Assembly (NCBI GenBank): GCA_041398785.1
Contig: JAWKUA010000002.1
Location: 124,001 to 188,000, forward strand
DNA length: 64,000 nucleotides
Direction of reading: 5' to 3'
Source: Planctomycetaceae bacterium
Lineage (GTDB): Bacteria > Planctomycetota > Planctomycetia > Planctomycetales > Planctomycetaceae
Shown here one piece after another: positions 59,889 through 64,000 of the stretch (positions are counted from its first letter, which is position 1; each line of letters starts with the position of its first letter). The notes beneath the pieces are model-generated. The model saw nothing but the letters and a program-made list of their open reading frames with translations, made no database searches and was not told where the DNA came from. The position numbers were made by a program, and so were the translations under genes.

Positions 59889-61301
59889 GTGACCGAATCT
59901 TCTTCCGACCCGCACCACGCTGCCGGCAGCTTTCGCGAACTTCTGGCCGTGTCACTTCCGCTGATCATCAGCGCCGGGTCATTGTCGGTGATGAGCGCCG
60001 TCGATCGCATCATGCTGGCGGGATATTCCGTCGACGCTCTGGCGGCCGTGACACCGGCGTCGATGCTGCACTGGACCGTGATCTGCGTGCCGATGGGCAT
60101 GATCCTGTATGCCAACACGTTCATCGCGCAGTTCGACGGAGCAGGGCGGCCCGGCCGCGTCGCCGCTTCCGTCTGGCAGGCCGTCTGGCTGGCGATCATT
60201 TCCGGTCTGTTGCTGACGCTGCTGACCCCGTTCACGCACGATGTGCTGTCGCTGACCGGTCATGCCGCGTCGGTCGTCCGTGAAGAATCGAGCTACTTCA
60301 ATGTTCTGTGCCTGGGAAGTCTGGGCCTGCTGACGTCGGAAGCACTGGGAACCTTTTACAGCGGCCGACGACGAACGAACGTTGTGATGGCGGTAAATGT
60401 GCTGGGAGTCGTCATCAACTTCGCACTCGATTACGTCTTCATCTACGGCGTCGGTCCGTTTCCTCAGTTGGGAATCCGGGGAGCCGCGCTGGCAACGGTG
60501 CTGGCACGCGTCTCCGGAATCGTGGCGTACCTGATCCTCATCCGCCGAGAGAATCAACGCGCGAAGTTTCCGTTCCCGGAAACCTGGAAACCGGATTCGG
60601 GGCTGTTAAGGAAATTCCTGCGGTTCGGTCTTCCCAGCGGGTTGCACTATTTCGTCGACAACAGCGGATTCACCGCCTTCCTGCTGATCGTCGGCACGCT
60701 GAACGCTGATGCTTTGGCAGCGACGAATCTGGCGTTCAGCGTCAACGGGCTGATCTTTGTTCCGCTGCTGGGATTCGGCACGGCAGTGCAGACTCTGGTC
60801 GGCCACCACATCGGAGCCGGGCTGCAGCCCGCCGCAATCCGGACAACGTGGAACGCCGTTCGAATGGCGCTGGTCTGGACGGGCGGCGCCGGCGTGCTGC
60901 TGATTCTGTGTCCGGAAATGAGTCTGAAGCCGTTTCAGTTGTTCGCGCGGGACTCGTCGCCGGAGACGGAATCGCTGAAACAGATCCTGCCGACCGCCGT
61001 CCTGCTGCTGCAGTTTGTCGCCGTGTACTCGGTATTCGACGCTCTGGCGGTCGTCTTTTCGTCAGCCCTGCGCGGAGCCGGTGACACGCTGTTTCCCATG
61101 CTGCTGACAATGTTCAGCAGTTGGCTGGTGATGACGATTCCGGCATTGCTGGTTGTACAGTCCGAATCCGCCAGCATCACCAAACTGTGGCTGTGCTGCA
61201 CGGCTCATATCACCACGATGGGTTCGGCCATGCTGCTGAGATTTCTATCCGGCCGCTGGAAGCATATCCAACTGATCGACACAGCCCAGGAACTGCCCTA
61301 A
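59889..61301 (+). CDS. MATE-family efflux transporter
   Basis: A 470-residue protein starting at GTG 59889, with 12 helices in two related halves. The first half has SLPLIISAGSLSVMSAVDRIM and ASMLHWTVICVPMGMIL; the second has LPSGLHYFVDNSGFTAFL and YSVFDALAVVFSSALRGAG, a typical MATE motif. It exchanges cations or drugs for Na+ or H+. A TTG at 59883 is an alternative start. Its last base overlaps the ATG of the aminotransferase gene (TAATG), which indicates translational coupling. Confidence 0.9.
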   Translation: MTESSSDPHHAAGSFRELLAVSLPLIISAGSLSVMSAVDRIMLAGYSVDALAAVTPASMLHWTVICVPMGMILYANTFIAQFDGAGRPGRVAASVWQAVWLAIISGLLLTLLTPFTHDVLSLTGHAASVVREESSYFNVLCLGSLGLLTSEALGTFYSGRRRTNVVMAVNVLGVVINFALDYVFIYGVGPFPQLGIRGAALATVLARVSGIVAYLILIRRENQRAKFPFPETWKPDSGLLRKFLRFGLPSGLHYFVDNSGFTAFLLIVGTLNADALAATNLAFSVNGLIFVPLLGFGTAVQTLVGHHIGAGLQPAAIRTTWNAVRMALVWTGGAGVLLILCPEMSLKPFQLFARDSSPETESLKQILPTAVLLLQFVAVYSVFDALAVVFSSALRGAGDTLFPMLLTMFSSWLVMTIPALLVVQSESASITKLWLCCTAHITTMGSAMLLRFLSGRWKHIQLIDTAQELP

Positions 61302-62476
61302 TGATGTCGCCCTATCGCGAACTGTGGGATCTTGACCCGGAAGTCACGTATCTCAATCACGGCTCGTTTGGTCCGTCACCGATCGAAGTGCGAGCCGCCC
61401 GCGAAGCGTTCTCCCTTCAGGCGGAACGGCAGCCGATGAAATTCTTCTGTCAGCGGATGGAAGAACAGCTCACGCAGACAGCCGAAGCGCTGGCCGGATT
61501 CCTGAAGACCGATGCCGGCCGGCTGGTACTCATCGACAACGCGACGTTCGCCATGAACATCGTCGCCGAAAGTTTTTCGCTTTCCGAAGGAGATCAGGTA
61601 CTGCTGACGGACCACGAATACGGAGCCGTTCGCAACATCTGGCAGCGTCGCTGCCGGCAGGTCGGAGCAAGTGTGGTGACGGCAAAACTGCCGTTTCCGC
61701 TCGACAACGACGGTATTCTGACCGCCATCGAAGGCTGCCTGACCGATCGAACAAAGCTGATTGTCGTCAGTCACATCACGTCACCCACCGCCGCAATTCT
61801 GCCGGTGACCGAAATCTGTCAGCGAGCACGGCACTCGGGAATTGCCGTCGCCATCGACGGACCACATGCCATCGCCATGCTGGACGTCTGCCCGGAAGAC
61901 ATCGGCTGCGACTTCTATTGCGGCAGCGGACACAAGTGGCTGTGCGCGTCGTTCGGCAGCGGGTTTTTGTGGGTGCATCCGAAACATCATTCGTCCGTTC
62001 GATGCCCGATTGAAAGCTGGGGAGGCTCCATCGCCGGACGACCGGCATCCTGGCAGGACCGAATCAACTGGCTGGGAACCCGCGACCCGGCACCGCTGCT
62101 TTCGATATCCGCTGCGATTGAATTCCTGCAGCGAATCGGGCTCGATGCGTTTCGCCGACACGCGAAATCGCTGGTGCTTGAAGCGCGCCGGCAACTGCTG
62201 GAACTCGATGGCGCGGGGCCGCTGTGTACTCCGAACCCCGAGAACGTCGTCAGCATGTGCAGCGTGGAACTGCCGCAACCGGCCGACTGGAAACCCGGCT
62301 TCCACGGCCATCCCGATCCGCTGCAGATCGAACTTCGCGACGTTCACCGCATCGAGATCCCCGTGGCGTCCTGGAACGGACGACGATTCCTGAGAATCTC
62401 CGCTCACCTGTATAACTCGTCGGATGACGTGACGCGGCTGATCGAAAGCCTGCAGTCCTGCAAACACCTCCGTTAG
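61301..62476 (+). CDS. Class V aminotransferase-fold PLP enzyme
   Basis: A 391-residue enzyme from ATG 61301, overlapping the MATE stop by one base. The PLP pocket includes the IDNATFAMNIV segment, Asp186 in AIDGPHA, and Lys212 in GSGHKWLCASFGSGFLWV, which forms the Schiff base. It resembles isopenicillin N epimerase-like and cysteine desulfurase-like members. The exact reaction is unknown. Co-translation with a MATE pump suggests the pump exports the product or substrate of this enzyme; that is inference. Confidence 0.88.
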   Translation: MMSPYRELWDLDPEVTYLNHGSFGPSPIEVRAAREAFSLQAERQPMKFFCQRMEEQLTQTAEALAGFLKTDAGRLVLIDNATFAMNIVAESFSLSEGDQVLLTDHEYGAVRNIWQRRCRQVGASVVTAKLPFPLDNDGILTAIEGCLTDRTKLIVVSHITSPTAAILPVTEICQRARHSGIAVAIDGPHAIAMLDVCPEDIGCDFYCGSGHKWLCASFGSGFLWVHPKHHSSVRCPIESWGGSIAGRPASWQDRINWLGTRDPAPLLSISAAIEFLQRIGLDAFRRHAKSLVLEARRQLLELDGAGPLCTPNPENVVSMCSVELPQPADWKPGFHGHPDPLQIELRDVHRIEIPVASWNGRRFLRISAHLYNSSDDVTRLIESLQSCKHLR

Positions 62477-62477
62477 G

Positions 62478-62492
62478 CGGCCGCTTCGGCCG
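62478..62492. terminator. Short hairpin after the aminotransferase gene
   Basis: CGGCCG (62478-62483) and CGGCCG (62487-62492) around CTT form a small GC hairpin directly after the stop codon. No T-run follows, so evidence is modest. Confidence 0.35.
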
Positions 62493-62629
62493 ATGCCGTC
62501 TGCAATTCCCGCTGAGCTGCCGACCGAATGCAAAGTCGGCCGTTGTTGTGCTGTCTCCTGCGGTATACCAGACATCGCGCTGCGTTGCAGAATCTGCAGG
62601 CGATCTGACGACTCCGCTGGAATCAGGCG

Positions 62630-64000
62630 CTACGGCACGAGTGCACCGTTGACGAGAATTCGGCCGTTGGCACTTCCGACGAACGAGAATGGTGTTTCGA
62701 TAAACGAGCCGCCACCCGGGTTCAGCAGAAAGACCAGGTTGTTGTTCAGGCCGGAAAGATTGATTGTTCCGGCAACGGCCCGGAAGCGAATCCCTTCCTC
62801 CGCCAGCGTTCCGACACCCAGGTCAAACAGACCGATCTGGTTGCCGCTGATATTGAACGCCGACGGCTGACTGACGGAATTGAAGATCATGCCGGCACCG
62901 CCATCACCGTTGAACGCCATCAGGTTGTTCGAAATGTCCATCAGCGTGTTGGCGGCCAGCCGGAATGTCATGCCGGTGCTGTCGAATCCGTCCATTTGAA
63001 ACGCGTTGCCGGTGATGTTGGAGGATGACATTCCCAAAGTCTGCATCTGCAGGGCTGTCGCGTTGGGCTGCACGCTGACCACGCCGTTGCTGATGATGTC
63101 GGTCAGCAGTTCATCGGTGATGGAGAACGTCTGGATGTCCATCGCCGTCTCCGTTTCGTTGATGTCGAAACCATTCAGTTCAAAGTTGTTGTTGGCCAGC
63201 CGAACCCTGGCGGGACCGTTCCAGGCGAACTTGAAGCCCGTTTCTGACAGGTCCAGAGGATTGACGTCCAGCACATCGGTGACTGTCAGTGAACTGTCCT
63301 GAACGTTCACGTCAATGTGCGCGCCGACGGCAGAGGCCGTGTTCAGAATGTTCAGGATGTCGTCGGAGTTGTCGACAAACGTTGTCCGCTCGACATTGAT
63401 GACGTACGGATTGTCGTAGTCAATGAACAGTGTAGTGTCCGGATCATTGGGCACTTCGGTGTAGGTCATCCGAATCGTTTCGCGGTCCAGATCTGCCCCT
63501 GCAACGGCCGGGTTGTTGTCACCGTTGTCATCAAACAGCGAATCCTGAATGTCCAGCAGAGTCAGATTCTGTCCATCGATCCCGCGGAAGTTGGAACGCG
63601 TCATGGAGACAAACAGCAGTTCCAGGAACTGATCGTCGGTTGTCGTAATTCCGCTGTTCAGGACGGTGATGCCGGTCTGGTTATCATCAAATGACACGGA
63701 TTTCAGGCTGATCTGACCACCGTTCTCAAGCTGCGCGCCGGAGATGCCTGCGCCGGTAATGGCACCGCCCAGACCAAACGCGTTGGGAACCTGAGGGCCA
63801 ACGTCGAACGTCTTCATCCCGGGACGATTCGTCTCCACCAGTCGCAGGCCGAAGTCCGGTGACCCGGTGCTGGTCAGCGTGTCGAGGTGGATGTTGATGC
63901 CGGACTGCTCGATGTCGACCGCGGCAGCAAGGTTGCTGTTGACGTTACCGGTACCCACGCGGATGCTCTCGTTGTTGAATCCAAAGAAGCCGACTCCGCC
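62630..64000 (-). CDS. C-terminal part of a giant beta-helix surface protein (5' end outside window)
   Basis: The frame runs without a stop from the right edge to the stop at 62630, so only the last about 455 residues are visible. The sequence is acidic, Asn/Gly/Thr-rich and has repeated short beta strands: FVDNSDDILNILNTAS, FELNGFDINETE, TLMDISNNLMAFNGDGG and INLSGLNNNLVFLL. This is the rung-like pattern of a right-handed parallel beta-helix in very large secreted adhesin-like planctomycete proteins. No PEP-CTERM or sortase signal is seen at the end; the product ends NGRILVNGALVP. Confidence 0.75.
   Translation of the reverse strand, partial: GGVGFFGFNNESIRVGTGNVNSNLAAAVDIEQSGINIHLDTLTSTGSPDFGLRLVETNRPGMKTFDVGPQVPNAFGLGGAITGAGISGAQLENGGQISLKSVSFDDNQTGITVLNSGITTTDDQFLELLFVSMTRSNFRGIDGQNLTLLDIQDSLFDDNGDNNPAVAGADLDRETIRMTYTEVPNDPDTTLFIDYDNPYVINVERTTFVDNSDDILNILNTASAVGAHIDVNVQDSSLTVTDVLDVNPLDLSETGFKFAWNGPARVRLANNNFELNGFDINETETAMDIQTFSITDELLTDIISNGVVSVQPNATALQMQTLGMSSSNITGNAFQMDGFDSTGMTFRLAANTLMDISNNLMAFNGDGGAGMIFNSVSQPSAFNISGNQIGLFDLGVGTLAEEGIRFRAVAGTINLSGLNNNLVFLLNPGGGSFIETPFSFVGSANGRILVNGALVP

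Overview
The window looks like a piece of a planctomycete chromosome. The evidence is the gene content: an arylsulfatase, a neutral ceramidase, a YTV-type wall protein, PEP-CTERM debris, a flotillin-like FloA, a giant beta-helix protein, a small NPYxxP membrane protein and many secreted proteins of unknown role. Coding GC is high, genes are loosely packed on both strands, and GTG/TTG starts are common. No rRNA, tRNA, CRISPR array, integrase or complete transposase was found. Three to five genes look genuinely broken by frameshifts or stops. These may be decay or assembly error, and reads would be needed to tell.

Layout. 0-8.5 kb: a cut-off isoprenylcysteine-methyltransferase-like membrane protein coupled to an MMPL/RND exporter, then (minus strand) a Gfo/Idh/MocA oxidoreductase, a TauD-like dioxygenase, an aldo/keto reductase and a three-gene unit of ECF sigma factor, membrane anti-sigma-like protein and anchored partner. 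9.4-12.6 kb: a tandem palindromic array, an alkaline-phosphatase-superfamily enzyme and a disrupted propeller-like gene. 12.6-22.9 kb: a degenerate accessory zone. It holds small unrelated genes, mostly on the minus strand (YcxB-like, PIN remnant, metallophosphoesterase, two membrane proteins), an IS91-type transposase remnant, a PEP-CTERM pseudogene, a multiply frameshifted pseudogene, an ORF-less group II intron and several families of dispersed repeats. One 122-bp repeat occurs twice and has attC-like fold potential.

22.9-32.5 kb: arylsulfatase, ceramidase with an upstream HEAT-repeat protein, and a tight minus-strand series of secreted protein, dihydroorotase, zeta-type toxin kinase and small antitoxin candidate, then a Uma2 nuclease-like protein. 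32.6-38.1 kb: RND permease, HlyD-type adaptor and TetR repressor with a clear palindromic operator. 38.3-48.1 kb: a secretin-domain/EF-hand protein, an orphan family, a YcxB-like protein, prolyl oligopeptidase, an M16 double-domain protease and the YTV-type protein. 48.7-64 kb: a cysteine-rich protein, a FabH/OleA-like synthase with a small partner, FloA with an unusual tail, RidA, a D-2-hydroxyacid dehydrogenase, an SGNH hydrolase, two secreted repeat/propeller proteins, a CrcB fluoride channel, a MATE exporter overlapping a class V aminotransferase, and the C-terminal part of a beta-helix surface protein running off the right edge.

Most of the window is housekeeping or accessory metabolism plus envelope and secreted functions. 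The least ordinary parts are the 12.6-22.9 kb zone, the toxin pair attached to pyrC, and the sigma-factor unit with its internal tandem repeat.
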